DNA from: Fluviispira sanaruensis
GTDB lineage: Bacteria; Bdellovibrionota_B; Oligoflexia; Silvanigrellales; Silvanigrellaceae
Length of the DNA: 64,000 bases
Assembly: GCF_004295685.1 (NCBI RefSeq)
Contig: NZ_AP019368.1
Coordinates: 402,501 to 466,500, forward strand
Reading direction: 5' to 3'
Made by a program: the position numbers and the translations under genes. Below the pieces are notes generated by a model that did not search any database, was not told where the DNA came from, and worked only from the letters and a program-made list of their open reading frames with translations. Shown here piece by piece: positions 42,046-51,634 of the stretch; within the stretch, counting starts at the first letter, position 1; each line of letters opens with the position of its first letter.

Positions 42046-43518
42046 ATGAAATTTTTTAATATTTGTTACTTAAGTGTGTTTTGGGGTGTGAGTGCAAGTG
42101 CCATTCAATTTCCTGAAATCAAGATTGTAAAATCTCGTCCAGAAATTTTCGAAGTGATTGGTGCTTATCCTCCAGGACAATGGAACTCTCCATCGGTTTT
42201 ATCTACTGTGGTTATGCCGAATAAAAGAACTTTTTCTCAATTTGGCGGATTGACTCCTGAAAATACTTTTTCTTTAGAAAACCAATTGGAGTTAAGAAAA
42301 AAAGCGAATCAATCTTTTTTAGGAATCGTAAATAAAACGGTTCCGCTTATCCCCCGTCCTGTTTGCGGAGCTTCGCCAGAAACCAATACTTTAAATTGTT
42401 TTGATTTAAATAAATATGGCCATTATATGGCAAGTTTTCCTATACCTGGAGCACTTTCTACGACTCCTATTTTTTATGACAATGCCTGGCTATTCGGAAC
42501 GGCAAAAGGATTTCTTTTTAAAGTCGAAGCAGATCCTAGCAATGCGTATCTACCAAAGCTTGGTAAAGACAATATTTACTTTTGGGGAACGTATGCGAGA
42601 AAAATAATGTCCGAGTTTAGACCTAAACCTGTCTATACAGAAGATGGAAAGATCACTGGTGCTAAACCAAATAAAATAGCTGCTTTGCCACAAGGTATGA
42701 AATGGGTTTTCCCTTATTCTTCCGAATCGGTTGGAACTCCTGTCGTTAAAAATGGTTATGTTTATGCATTTTCCGCTTCGGAATATTTACAAGCGATTGA
42801 TTGGCAAACTGGAAAGTTAGCATGGGCGACTCGTCTCGCTCCCGATTCGAATTTACGTATGAGCAGCAATTCTCTTTTAGTCACATCGTCCGAAGTAATT
42901 GTGGGGACAGAGCTTGGGACAGTTTTATTTTTAAATCCAAAATCAGGTTCTATTTATTGGTCTTGGAAAATTCCATCTGCAAACGAAGAGCAAAGAGCTT
43001 TGACTCAATTGCCTGCTGGACCTGATCGCTTTTCTGCTGTCGTTGCTTTGCCACTTCTTTATAAAAGAAATGTCATCGTATCGAATGCAGAAAGTATGAC
43101 GCAAAATCTCTCACTCGATTCTCGGGCTGCTATTTGGAGTTATCCTGTGGGGGCTGTCGCACAAGCTAAACTTTATGCGGACAATGTCATTATTGGTTCG
43201 TCTTCAGGTAAAGTGATTAGCTTAAATACAACTTCAGGTAAGGAAAACTGGACAACTCAACTTTTAAAAGATGCGTCGCCCATTGCAAGCATTTTTTTGA
43301 GCCGTTCTGGAGCGCTTTTCGCGGCCTCTTATAAGGGACAAGTTTTTATGCTTGACCCCAAAACTGGAAAGATACTTGCCGAAAATTTACCTATTGGTGA
43401 TGTAAATGGAGAGTTTTTTGCTGGGTATGACAATGCCGAAGCCTGTTTGAGTTTTGCTCAAGAGGGATTTCGTTGCTTTTATGCTAAGATATCCAAGGAT
43501 CAACTTTCTGGTTCATAA
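42046..43518 (+). CDS. BamB-like PQQ-type beta-propeller protein
   Basis: A protein of 490 residues with an N-terminal signal sequence (MKFFNICYLSVFWGVSASA, no clear lipobox Cys) and repeats of a beta-propeller: QAIDWQTGKLAWATR, FLNPKSGSIYWSW, SLNTTSGKENWTTQL and FMLDPKTGKILAE, as in BamB of the outer-membrane assembly complex. It is about 100 residues longer than E. coli BamB, mainly at the N-terminus. It follows the YfgM-like gene by 23 bases in one operon, which supports the assignment. Confidence 0.72.
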   Translation: MKFFNICYLSVFWGVSASAIQFPEIKIVKSRPEIFEVIGAYPPGQWNSPSVLSTVVMPNKRTFSQFGGLTPENTFSLENQLELRKKANQSFLGIVNKTVPLIPRPVCGASPETNTLNCFDLNKYGHYMASFPIPGALSTTPIFYDNAWLFGTAKGFLFKVEADPSNAYLPKLGKDNIYFWGTYARKIMSEFRPKPVYTEDGKITGAKPNKIAALPQGMKWVFPYSSESVGTPVVKNGYVYAFSASEYLQAIDWQTGKLAWATRLAPDSNLRMSSNSLLVTSSEVIVGTELGTVLFLNPKSGSIYWSWKIPSANEEQRALTQLPAGPDRFSAVVALPLLYKRNVIVSNAESMTQNLSLDSRAAIWSYPVGAVAQAKLYADNVIIGSSSGKVISLNTTSGKENWTTQLLKDASPIASIFLSRSGALFAASYKGQVFMLDPKTGKILAENLPIGDVNGEFFAGYDNAEACLSFAQEGFRCFYAKISKDQLSGS

Positions 43519-43528
43519 ATTTTAGATA

Positions 43529-44098
43529 GTGAAAAAAATGCATAAAATAAAAAAGCTTAAATTTTCTACAAATATTATTTTTTCTACAAAAAAATTTAAG
43601 AAAATATTAAAGTCCCGTGATGGCAAGTATCTTGAACAAAAAGAAGTCGTTAAAATATCTGTGGATATGAATGATATTAAGCATAGACTAAAATTTATTC
43701 TCTCTCTTCTTTGTGACTTTTCCACTGAAGTGTCTATTCGTTTTTGTGACAGTGAAGAAATGTTATCGATTAACTCCCAATTTAGAGGAAAGCTTTACCC
43801 GACAGATGTCTTAAGTTTTCCTGCTCTAGATTCTGATCCAGCTTCGGGCTTTGACTATTTAGGTGATATTCTTATTTGTCTACCTGTTTGCTTTAATCAG
43901 GCAAAACGTGCACGTATGACTCTTTCTGAAGAATTAGAAAGAATGATAATTCATGGTATTATTCATTTAAAGGGATTTGATCATGAACGGAATGAACATG
44001 CTTGGAAAGTTATGTCGCATGTAGAAAAAATTATAAAAAAGGAAGTTATTTTAGCAATGGGAAAAGCAAACTGGTGTCATGCTGATCTTATAAAATAA
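43529..44098 (+). CDS. ybeY: Endoribonuclease/rRNA maturation factor YbeY
   Basis: YbeY is a zinc enzyme of ribosome quality control and 16S rRNA processing. The protein has 189 residues. The zinc motif HGIIHLKGFDHERNEH is at about residues 151-166, preceded by TDVLSFPALDS and YLGDILICLPVC, all typical. The N-terminus (about 35 residues, Lys-rich) is longer than usual. The start may be the GTG at 43529 or the ATG at 43538; no clear ribosome site decides it. It lies 10 bases after the BamB-like gene and 14 before the CorC-like gene. Confidence 0.93.
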   Translation: MKKMHKIKKLKFSTNIIFSTKKFKKILKSRDGKYLEQKEVVKISVDMNDIKHRLKFILSLLCDFSTEVSIRFCDSEEMLSINSQFRGKLYPTDVLSFPALDSDPASGFDYLGDILICLPVCFNQAKRARMTLSEELERMIIHGIIHLKGFDHERNEHAWKVMSHVEKIIKKEVILAMGKANWCHADLIK

Positions 44099-44112
44099 AA
44101 GGAGACCCTGAA

Positions 44113-45408
44113 TTGGAATCATTGTTGATTGGTCTCTTGATTGTATTTATCAGTTTAAGTCTTTCTGCATTCTTTTCTATGACAGAAACTGCTGCTACAA
44201 GTATTTCTAACTTAAAAGCAAAGCATATGTATGAGTCTGGGCAGAAATCATCTCAGATTTTAAAACTATGGTTGAACACACCAAATCGGGTCTTAGCTGC
44301 TCTTTTAATCGGAAACAATCTCGCAAATATTTTTGCCTCCGTTTTTGTTGATGATATTATCCGTAAACATTTTGGCTCATCTTCTATTTTTGTAGTCACT
44401 GCAGTCATGACAATAATCATTGTTTTATTTGCAGAAATTATTCCTAAAACATTTGCAAAAGCCAATGCGGTAAAAATAGTCGTTCCAGCTTTAAAAGTAT
44501 TTAAAATATTTTATCTTATATTACTTCCTGTAACTTTATTGATGACTTTTGTAAGCAATTATATTGGATCATTATTTTCACGAAAAAATAAATTGTCGAA
44601 TGATCCTCAAATCACCGAAGAAGAACTCGAATTTTTAATAAATGTAGGTGAAAAAGAAGGAGTCATTGCTGAACAAAAACATGATATGCTTTCTGGTATT
44701 TTTGAATTAGGTGACACAGTGGTGCGTGAGATTATGGTTCATAGAATCGATTTAACCGCAGTCTCTCAATCCATGAAAATTGTCGATGTGATCGATAAAT
44801 TTAAAGAAACGGGTCTATCACGCATACCTGTATATGAAGATAAAATTGACAATATTATTGGAACAATTCATGCAAAAGATGCGCTTTTTTTCTTAAAAAA
44901 GCATCAACATGAATCTTCACGACTCGATGCAAATGTGTCTGAAATTCGACGTGAAGTGATGTTTATACCTGAAACAAAAGCAGTCGATCATCTTTTTCAA
45001 GAGATGAAAAGACATAAACAACATATGGCTATTGTACTAGATGAATATGGTGGAACGAGCGGTATTGTTACAATGGAAGATATTTTTGAAGAAATATTCG
45101 GTGAAGTGCGAGATGAATTTGACAACGAAGAAGATGCAATTAGGCCTACACAAGTTGCCAATCAATTTTTAGTAGAATGTAAAATACATATTGATGACTT
45201 CTGTGACTTTTTCGATATAAAAGTTGCAGACTTAATAAAGGGAAATGATAACCAAGAATTTGATACTTTAGCAGGACTTATCTTACATCATTTTGGACAA
45301 ATTCCAAAATCAGGGGATAAATTAACAATCAACAATGTGATAATGGAAGTTGTTGAGGTCAGCAAAAGAAGAGTTCGCCGAGTCGTTGTGCGATTGAGCA
45401 ATGCTTAA
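44113..45408 (+). CDS. CNNM/CorC-family membrane protein with CBS domains
   Basis: A protein of 431 residues. Residues 1-180 form the DUF21 membrane domain with four hydrophobic segments and a typical SAFFSMTETAATSISNLKA at the start. Two CBS domains follow (about 205-325, with GLSRIPVYEDKIDNIIGTIH and MAIVLDEYGGTSGIVTMEDI), and the end is a CorC/HlyC transporter-associated domain. Relatives act in magnesium or cobalt efflux and resistance. The start is TTG with site GGAG. In many bacteria ybeY and corC are neighbours, as here. Confidence 0.9.
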   Translation: MESLLIGLLIVFISLSLSAFFSMTETAATSISNLKAKHMYESGQKSSQILKLWLNTPNRVLAALLIGNNLANIFASVFVDDIIRKHFGSSSIFVVTAVMTIIIVLFAEIIPKTFAKANAVKIVVPALKVFKIFYLILLPVTLLMTFVSNYIGSLFSRKNKLSNDPQITEEELEFLINVGEKEGVIAEQKHDMLSGIFELGDTVVREIMVHRIDLTAVSQSMKIVDVIDKFKETGLSRIPVYEDKIDNIIGTIHAKDALFFLKKHQHESSRLDANVSEIRREVMFIPETKAVDHLFQEMKRHKQHMAIVLDEYGGTSGIVTMEDIFEEIFGEVRDEFDNEEDAIRPTQVANQFLVECKIHIDDFCDFFDIKVADLIKGNDNQEFDTLAGLILHHFGQIPKSGDKLTINNVIMEVVEVSKRRVRRVVVRLSNA

Positions 45409-45435
45409 AAAACTCTTTGCAAAAGAATTTAAGAA

Positions 45436-45777
45436 TCACTCATCCTCATCTTCATCTAAATCATCGTCGTCTTCGTCATCGAGATCATCGTCATCGTAAA
45501 AGTCGTCGTCTTCATCATCTAAATCATCGTCATCTTCGTCTTCATCATCATAATATTCATCATCTTCGTCTTCATCATCATAATAATCGTCATCGTCATC
45601 GTCGCCGTAGTCATCATCATCGTCATCGAAATCATCGTCATCATCTTCGTCATCATCGTCTTCGTCATAGAAATCGTCATCATCTTCTTCGTCTTCGTCG
45701 TCAGATTTTGCCATTTCGATTGATTGATTTACTTGATGAAGTAATTTTTCATCAATAGTGTCAGCATTTAGAACCAT
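45436..45777 (-). CDS. Hyperacidic low-complexity protein
   Basis: A protein of 113 residues. The first 25 residues are ordinary (MVLNADTIDEKLLHQVNQSI), then nearly every residue is Asp or Glu with scattered Tyr, Phe and Leu (such as DDDFYDEDDDD). A clear ribosome site (GGAGG, 5 bases away) and a normal ATG support this strand; the opposite strand reads a His/Arg repeat with no signal. No family is recognised. Possible roles include a nucleic-acid mimic, a cation or calcium binder or a chaperone-like acidic tail, all speculative. It stands between corC and dnaX. Confidence 0.75.
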   Translation of the reverse strand: MVLNADTIDEKLLHQVNQSIEMAKSDDEDEEDDDDFYDEDDDDEDDDDDFDDDDDDYGDDDDDDYYDDEDEDDEYYDDEDEDDDDLDDEDDDFYDDDDLDDEDDDDLDEDEDE

Positions 45778-45949
45778 CAGAACCTCCAGAAATAAACCTT
45801 AATTTAGCGGAACTTATATATACTTCTTTTTAAAAATCGGTAATGAGATTGCCTCTGTCATATACCAGTAAAAAATGTAACCAAATCTTTTTTCTGAGTG
45901 CAAGAACAGAATTGACTTTTGTGCTCTTTTTTTAAAAAATTGCACAAAT

Positions 45950-47851
45950 TTAATCGAGTGAAGTGATTTGAATCTCCGTTGCGAGTTTTTTAAGTTGTTG
46001 AATATGTTCTTTTTCAAGAATAGCTCTCTCTCTTTGTTGAAAATCTTGGCTTTTTTCATGGGTTTTAATTTCTGAGAGAGATATAGCCTTCTTTGTTGGT
46101 TGTTTACTTTCTGTTTTTGCATTTATACTTATATTTTCATTATATTTTTGAAAATGTTGAGCAACGCTTTGTTGGTTTTTGGGGGTCTTGAGTGAATGAG
46201 TTTGTCTGTCTGATGGATTTTTTGAATTATCATGCAGGGGTCGCTGTTCTTTGATTGATATTTTTCTTGTTTGCGGAGCCTTAGGTGTAAATGATCCTTT
46301 AAATTCAGCATCTTGAAAACCAATTTCCCGTATGCTTTCCCAAAAGTGAATTAAATCAGATTCATTAAAGGAAAGATAGGTTGAGTTTTCTGGCGAATCT
46401 GAAAATTGGACTGTTTTGGCAGTAAAAATATCGATTTTTGCAAATCCCAACCGTGTAGCTAATGTTTTGCTTCTTTTTTCGGCATGCATTACGAGATTTT
46501 TAAATGCGTCTAAATCAATAGAATTTGCTTTTACATTGCCAGGATTTTGTAGAGGAGGTGCTGTTACTCTTAGTTCTTCTTTTGTCAGTGTCTTTTCCTG
46601 ACTTGCTGTATTGGTTTTTTGTGCTGCACTGCGCAGTGGAGGAGCACTCTGTCCTCCTCCACTGCGCATGAGTGACATGATTTCCGCCGCTGAGAGCCAT
46701 TCTGCTCGGGCAATACAATCTGTGATTATAATTTCAGCCCACGCAAGGCCTGCATTGCTTCGAGCAATTTCTTTTACAGAACTTGAAAGCAGTCTAAATA
46801 TTTCACTTAAACTTGCTATGGATAGCTTGTCTGCGGTCATTTTTAAAGAATCATATTCTTTTGGTAAGAGCTGAGTGAGACGAATGGTTCTTTCTTTATC
46901 ATTTAGGCTCTTGATAAGCATACTATTGCGGAAGAGCTGTGCTGTGTTTTCTATCAGAGTTGCGATATCAAGGCTTGCGGTATCTGCTTGCTGCAAGAGT
47001 TCAAGTGCTTGGCCTATGTCTTGAGTGCAAATAGCAGAGAATATTCTTTCAGCTATTTCTTCTCCCTGTAAGCAAAGTCCTTTTTTTGTTTGTTCAGTTG
47101 AAATAAATGTGTGATCACAAATTGCAATGATCTGTTCGAGAAGACTGAGAGAATCTCTTAGAGAGCCTTTTGCTTCGCGCGCAATCATTTTCAGGGCATC
47201 GTCTTCAAATTGAATATTTTCTTTGTGCAAAATACCTTTTAAATGTTCCGTGATCACCGCAGGGTCTATTTTTTTAAAGGAAAAGATCATGCAGCGAGAG
47301 CGCACGGTGATAGGAACTTTGTGCAGCTCTGTCGTGGCTAAGATAAATACAACTTGCGGAGGTGGCTCTTCAAGGGTTTTCAATAAGGCGTTGAATGCAC
47401 CCGTGCTGAGCATATGCACTTCGTCAATGATAAAAACTTTATAACGAGCCGAATTTGGATAAAAACGAGTTGCTTCCCGTAATTCCCTGATATTGTCAAT
47501 GCCTGTGTTTGAAGCTCCGTCGATTTCAAGGACGTCATCGTGGGCGCACGCAGTGATTTGTGTGCAATGGACGCAAGTTTGACAAGGGGAATGGGTCGGA
47601 CCTTTTTCGCAGCAGAGAGATTTTGCCAGGATACGTGCACTGGAGGTTTTTCCTGTTCCTCTTGTGCCTGTAAAAAGAAAAGCGTGGGGAACTTTTTTAT
47701 TGGAAAGCATTCCTTCGATGGCTTTGGAGACATCTTCTTGGCCCACAAGCTCTGAAAAACTTTGTGGGCGTGTGCGTCGTGCCAAAACAATATAATTTTT
47801 ATCCTCATGGAGAGGGGTAATATGGTTTTGGGAGTTGTTGTCTAAGCGCAT
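45950..47851 (-). CDS. dnaX: DNA polymerase III subunits gamma and tau (DnaX)
   Basis: The clamp-loader ATPase, 633 residues. Walker A is FTGTRGTGKTSSARILAKSL (about residues 60-79), followed by the zinc module CCEKGPTHSPCQTCVHC and Walker B IIDEVHMLSTGAFNALLKTL; the SRC motif (VRSRC) is kept. Domain III and a long polar C-terminal part for tau-like contacts follow from about 380. Whether a short gamma form is made by frameshift cannot be told. The ATG at 47851 has no strong ribosome site. The SRP RNA gene lies upstream on the same strand, as in many bacteria. Confidence 0.95.
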   Translation of the reverse strand: MRLDNNSQNHITPLHEDKNYIVLARRTRPQSFSELVGQEDVSKAIEGMLSNKKVPHAFLFTGTRGTGKTSSARILAKSLCCEKGPTHSPCQTCVHCTQITACAHDDVLEIDGASNTGIDNIRELREATRFYPNSARYKVFIIDEVHMLSTGAFNALLKTLEEPPPQVVFILATTELHKVPITVRSRCMIFSFKKIDPAVITEHLKGILHKENIQFEDDALKMIAREAKGSLRDSLSLLEQIIAICDHTFISTEQTKKGLCLQGEEIAERIFSAICTQDIGQALELLQQADTASLDIATLIENTAQLFRNSMLIKSLNDKERTIRLTQLLPKEYDSLKMTADKLSIASLSEIFRLLSSSVKEIARSNAGLAWAEIIITDCIARAEWLSAAEIMSLMRSGGGQSAPPLRSAAQKTNTASQEKTLTKEELRVTAPPLQNPGNVKANSIDLDAFKNLVMHAEKRSKTLATRLGFAKIDIFTAKTVQFSDSPENSTYLSFNESDLIHFWESIREIGFQDAEFKGSFTPKAPQTRKISIKEQRPLHDNSKNPSDRQTHSLKTPKNQQSVAQHFQKYNENISINAKTESKQPTKKAISLSEIKTHEKSQDFQQRERAILEKEHIQQLKKLATEIQITSLD

Positions 47852-48034
47852 AGTTGGGTTACCGAATAAAAATTTAAAAATAAGAGTTAATATTGATTTA
47901 TCACATAATTAGAGATTATCAATCCTTGCAAAAAACAAGAATGATAACTTTCAATTAGAAATAGTATGTGTTCAGGAAAAACAAAAATCAAGAAAGTTCA
48001 AGGGAAGTACATAATTTTAACATGAACAAGTAAA

Positions 48035-48044
48035 ATAAAAAAAA
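48035..48044 (-). terminator. T run at the end of the SRP RNA gene
   Basis: On the minus strand the RNA's closing helix (ending CATGGTTG) is followed at once by a run of eight T bases. The terminal helix plus T run would act as an intrinsic terminator. Confidence 0.6.
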
Positions 48045-48164
48045 CAACCATGAGGGGTGGCTGCAAGCTGGTCTTACCTGTCATCCTAAACACCGTTGCT
48101 GCCTTCCGACTCTGGCGGGTTCATTAGAAAAACACTAAGGGCCTACAACCACCTCTCATGGTTG
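48045..48164 (-). ncRNA. ffs: Signal recognition particle RNA (4.5S type)
   Basis: On the minus strand the conserved apical SRP core is present: AGAGTCGGAAGGCAGCAACG, with the GGAA tetraloop and the GCAGCA internal loop bound by Ffh. The two ends (CAACCATGAGAGGTGG and its pair CCACCCCTCATGGTTG) form a long closing helix. The length of about 120 bases fits the small bacterial form without an Alu domain. Boundaries are set by the helix and may be off by a few bases. Confidence 0.92.
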
Positions 48165-48848
48165 CTTTGTATGTTTTTTAGGCATACTTACAATCCCGAG
48201 GGATTGAGCGTTTGAGGGTTTTATTCCTCAACCTAAATTGGTGTTACATCTTATTTCAGAATAAGTCAATGGGGAAAAGCCATACTTGTCGAGTGAGTGT
48301 ATATAACTTTTGAGAAGCTTTAAAAGTTATTAAATATCTATTAGATAATGATAAAAAAGAATAATGAAAAATTATAAATTTAATTGATGCTAAAACTTAA
48401 AATTTATATCCTTTAAAAGAAGTGCAAAAAAGTATTAAGTTCCTTTAAACATAGCAACCAGCATTACGAACTTTTAAAAAAAATAATATATGTTTGACAT
48501 AGTAACAATATTAGGATATTCAAAATACTGAGCCTTTTAATAAAGCTTTATTGCAATTTAATAGGATATAACAAACAATGGTAAACTTAGTAAATAAAAA
48601 TTTGACAACTCAATGGTGGTGCTGGCGTTAATTCGTTTGTATGCGTTACTTTGTCAATTTTTAGTTTGTGGTTTATAAAATGTTACCTCTTGTTTTAGAA
48701 TCCTCATTTCAAATATCCCCTATTTTTTTTATACTATGGCCTTTCGGCCTATCATATTATAATAGTTACTTATCAGTAACTGACCTTCATTAAAATTTAT
48801 ATTAATTACCTTTATCTATAAAAAATTAAATGTTGACATGGAGAATAT
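48165..48848. other. Intergenic region with promoter-like and dyad elements
   Basis: About 680 bases without a supported gene. It contains the promoter of the SRP RNA (minus strand), a promoter-like pair TTGACA (48494-48499) and TATTCA (48517-48522) with a 17-base spacer on the plus strand but no gene right behind it, and a perfect dyad at 48764-48781. The region may hold an unannotated small RNA or a long leader of the ABC importer operon. Confidence 0.45.
48764..48781. promoter_or_regulatory. Operator-like dyad upstream of ABC importer operon
   Basis: AGTTACT and AGTAACT are perfect 7-base inverted arms separated by TATC. It lies 67 bases before the importer start codon, a usual place for a repressor or activator site. 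No regulator gene is adjacent. Confidence 0.4.
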
Positions 48849-49817
48849 ATGAAAAAAACTCCCTACTTTATTGCTGTCTTTATTATTCTTATAATAGCAC
48901 TCATTCTTTATAATAAAAAGACAAACAATGAGCTGCCAGTTATCGCTATAGCTAATTATGGCTCACACGCTTCACTTGATGCTGCCATACTTGGTTTCAA
49001 AGAGCAGATGAGAGTCGAAGGATTTATAGAAAATCAAAGTATACACTACGAAACTGCAGATGCTGGATTCGATCCAAGCTTGATCCCTCAAATGCTTATC
49101 AGCCTTAAAGCTAAAAACCCAAAAGCCATGCTGGTTTTAACCACCCCAATTGCGCAGGCAGCCAAAGGTAAGATTCATGATATTCCTTTAATTTATACAG
49201 TCATTACAGATCCTGTTGAAGCTGGATTGATTAAAGAGAAATATAAAGCTGAGGCAAATATTACAGGGAGTTCCGATATGCAAGATTTAGGGGCATTTCT
49301 GAAATTTGCTAAATCAATTTTACCAGAAGCAAGGAGAGTTGGACTATTGTATGCAACTTCAGAAGCGAACGATATTGCACTCGTTCATATGATGAAAGCA
49401 AGTGCATTAGAGTTTGATATTTCTGTTATCGCAATACCAGTGGAACAAGCTCGTGATGTCCAAATTAGAATGCAAGAATTTAAAAGCAAAGTAGATTTTA
49501 TCTATGTTGGTACGAGTGGACCAATCCAACCAACATTACCAGTTATTAGCGCCGAAGCCCGTAAATTTCATATTCCTGTATTTAACGTAGAAGCACAAGC
49601 CGTGAAAGATGGATTAGCTCTTGCAAGTTATGGAGTTGATTATACTGCTGTTGGTAGAAATGCAGCGAAACTCACAGCAGAGGTTATGCGAGGACAAAAT
49701 ATCAGTGATTTAAATCCATTTTATCCAACTGCTGAGGAACATCATGGCGTGATTAATAAAAAGCTTGCAATAGAGCTAGGTCTTAGCTTTCCTTCCAATA
49801 TAGAAATTATTGAGTGA
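48849..49817 (+). CDS. ABC importer substrate-binding protein (TrpX/YtlA-like family)
   Basis: A protein of 322 residues with an N-terminal membrane anchor or signal (YFIAVFIILIIALILYN) and the ABC_sub_bind fold. Motifs include AIANYGSHASLDAAILGFKE, LVLTTPIAQAAKG, LPEARRVGLLYATSEAND and VKDGLALASYGVDYTAVGRN, all typical of the family that includes the streptococcal tryptophan/tyrosine uptake protein TrpX. The ATG follows GGAG. It is the first of three genes: binding protein, ATPase and permease. The ligand is uncertain; aromatic amino acids are the best guess by family. Confidence 0.82.
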   Translation: MKKTPYFIAVFIILIIALILYNKKTNNELPVIAIANYGSHASLDAAILGFKEQMRVEGFIENQSIHYETADAGFDPSLIPQMLISLKAKNPKAMLVLTTPIAQAAKGKIHDIPLIYTVITDPVEAGLIKEKYKAEANITGSSDMQDLGAFLKFAKSILPEARRVGLLYATSEANDIALVHMMKASALEFDISVIAIPVEQARDVQIRMQEFKSKVDFIYVGTSGPIQPTLPVISAEARKFHIPVFNVEAQAVKDGLALASYGVDYTAVGRNAAKLTAEVMRGQNISDLNPFYPTAEEHHGVINKKLAIELGLSFPSNIEIIE

Positions 49818-49820
49818 CTT

Positions 49821-50555
49821 ATGATTCATATTGAAAAAGTGACCAAGTCATTTCATGGCCTTTTTAGGCCTGTGATAAATGAAGTGAGTTTATCGGTAGA
49901 AAAAGGAGATTTCTGCATTCTAATTGGAGCCAATGGATGTGGTAAATCTACGTTACTTAAGTTAATTAGCAATGAATATAAAGCGGATTCTGGCACGATA
50001 AAACTAAAAGGTGCTGTGGCCCAAGTTGTACAAGATGTAAACTTGGGTACAGTTCCTGAAATGACTCTACTTGAGAATATTGCCTTAAATGAAATAAATT
50101 CACCAAAATTACTATTTTATAGAAGGTATCGAAATCAAGTTATTCAAAAGCTAAAAGAATTAGATATTGGCTTAGAGGAATATATAGATCAGCCACTGAA
50201 AATGATATCTGGTGGGCAAAGACAAATGATTGCAACCCTAATGGCGATTCATTCTGGAAGACAAATTTTATTATTAGACGAACATACTTCGGCGCTTGAT
50301 CCAAAAATGCAGACTCTGCTTATGGAATATACTCACAAGCAAACCAAGAATCTTGAACTCACTGCTATAATGATTACGCATAAAATGGATGATGCTATTA
50401 AATATGGTAATCGCTTAATTATGCTTCACCAAGGAAAAGTAGCGCTGGACTTTCAAGGGAAGCAAAAGAAGGCTTTGGCAGTGCATGATTTACTTGCAAT
50501 GTTTCATCAGTATGAAGATCAACTCTTAGTATCCGGAGGTGAAAGTGGCAACTGA
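49821..50555 (+). CDS. ABC importer ATPase subunit
   Basis: A protein of 244 residues. Walker A is GANGCGKSTLLKLIS (about residues 37-51), the Q-loop is AQVVQDVN, the signature is ISGGQRQMIATLM and Walker B is ILLLDEHTSALDPK; the switch His is in MITHKMDDA. It powers import through the permease encoded next. It starts 3 bases after the binding-protein gene and overlaps the permease gene by about 11 bases, so the three are one transcription unit. Relatives are the YtlC/TrpY type. Confidence 0.9.
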   Translation: MIHIEKVTKSFHGLFRPVINEVSLSVEKGDFCILIGANGCGKSTLLKLISNEYKADSGTIKLKGAVAQVVQDVNLGTVPEMTLLENIALNEINSPKLLFYRRYRNQVIQKLKELDIGLEEYIDQPLKMISGGQRQMIATLMAIHSGRQILLLDEHTSALDPKMQTLLMEYTHKQTKNLELTAIMITHKMDDAIKYGNRLIMLHQGKVALDFQGKQKKALAVHDLLAMFHQYEDQLLVSGGESGN

Positions 50556-51375
50556 GCTTTTTCATACTGGGATATTGCAGGGTTTATTACTAGCCATGAT
50601 TGCTTTTGGCATTATGATTCCATTCCGTTTCCTCAACTTCCCTGATTTGACAGCAGAAGGGGCTTATCCACTTGGAGGTGCAGTGTGTGCAAGCCTAATT
50701 GTTGCTGGTATTCCACAAATATTTTCTATTGTTGGTGGTGTGTTGGCGGGAGGATTGCTCGCAGTGGGGACATCGCAAGTAGCTTTGCGACTTAAAGTCA
50801 ATAGTCTTCTAGCAGGGATAATACTTAGTACTATGGCTTATAGTGTTAACCTTAGGATTATGGGTAAACCAAATATAGCTTTGTTCGAGATGAGTGGCAT
50901 AAAAATTGATCTTATATTGCTAATTATTGTTTGTGTACTTTGCATTATACCTTTCGCCTTGTTTTTGCAAACTGATTTTGGTTTGCAATTGCGAACTATT
51001 GGCAATAATCCTAAGTTTGCTATGAACCATGGGATCAGCGTAAACAAGTATACCAGCTTGGGATTATTCATTGCAGGTTCTATGTTTGGTCTTGCAGGCA
51101 GTTTAATAGTGCAAATGCAGAATTTCATGGATGTAGGCATTGGTGTAGGTATAGTAATTCATGGATTGGCAAGCCTTATGATTGGTGAAGCAATCATAGG
51201 AAATAAAACAATAACAAAACAACTCGCAGCCCCTTTTATTGGTGCACTTATCTATCAACAAATTCAGGGAATAGCCTTATCTTTTGGCCTAGCGCCATCA
51301 GACTTAAGATTTTTTACCGGAAGTATTGTGTTGATTGTGCTCGCAATACAAAAAGGAGGTAAAGATATGAATTGA
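50545..51375 (+). CDS. ABC importer permease subunit (BPD_transp_2 type)
   Basis: A protein of 276 residues with about eight hydrophobic segments. The start region GILQGLLLAMIAFGIMIPFR and LNFPDLTAEGAYPLGGAVCA are typical of permeases of the branched-chain-type group that pair with ABC_sub_bind proteins. The segment LQLRTIGNNPKFAMNHGIS matches the cytoplasmic loop that touches the ATPase. Two GTG codons are possible starts (50539, 50545); the second is better spaced from GGAGG. It ends the operon. Confidence 0.85.
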   Translation: MATELFHTGILQGLLLAMIAFGIMIPFRFLNFPDLTAEGAYPLGGAVCASLIVAGIPQIFSIVGGVLAGGLLAVGTSQVALRLKVNSLLAGIILSTMAYSVNLRIMGKPNIALFEMSGIKIDLILLIIVCVLCIIPFALFLQTDFGLQLRTIGNNPKFAMNHGISVNKYTSLGLFIAGSMFGLAGSLIVQMQNFMDVGIGVGIVIHGLASLMIGEAIIGNKTITKQLAAPFIGALIYQQIQGIALSFGLAPSDLRFFTGSIVLIVLAIQKGGKDMN

Positions 51376-51634
51376 TAAATTGATCTCTCCTGAAGACAAA
51401 GTTTATTTGTATTGCCACTCTGTAGAGCCTAGAATTCAAATAACTTAAGAGGCAGTTAGTATGATTTGCCAAATATTTTAGACGCAAAAATAACTATACA
51501 TCTGCCAGTGATTCTATAATTCTTAATACAACTTTACGTGTAGTTTTTTAGTGCAGTCTAAAAATCTTAAAAGATGCTAATAGAGTTTTGTATAATTTCT
51601 ATTTCTTTAATTTTTCTCTGAAAGGTACGAAGTC

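Noticed and set aside
45600-45700. Trinucleotide tract as a non-coding microsatellite
   Set aside because: The tract varies between GAC, GAT and GAA codons with interspersed Tyr and Phe codons and stays in one open frame, so it is coding.
45417-45758. Plus-strand frame encoding a His/Arg/Leu repeat protein
   Set aside because: It is the reverse reading of the Asp/Glu repeat gene; it has no ribosome site, while the minus strand has GGAGG and a good ATG.
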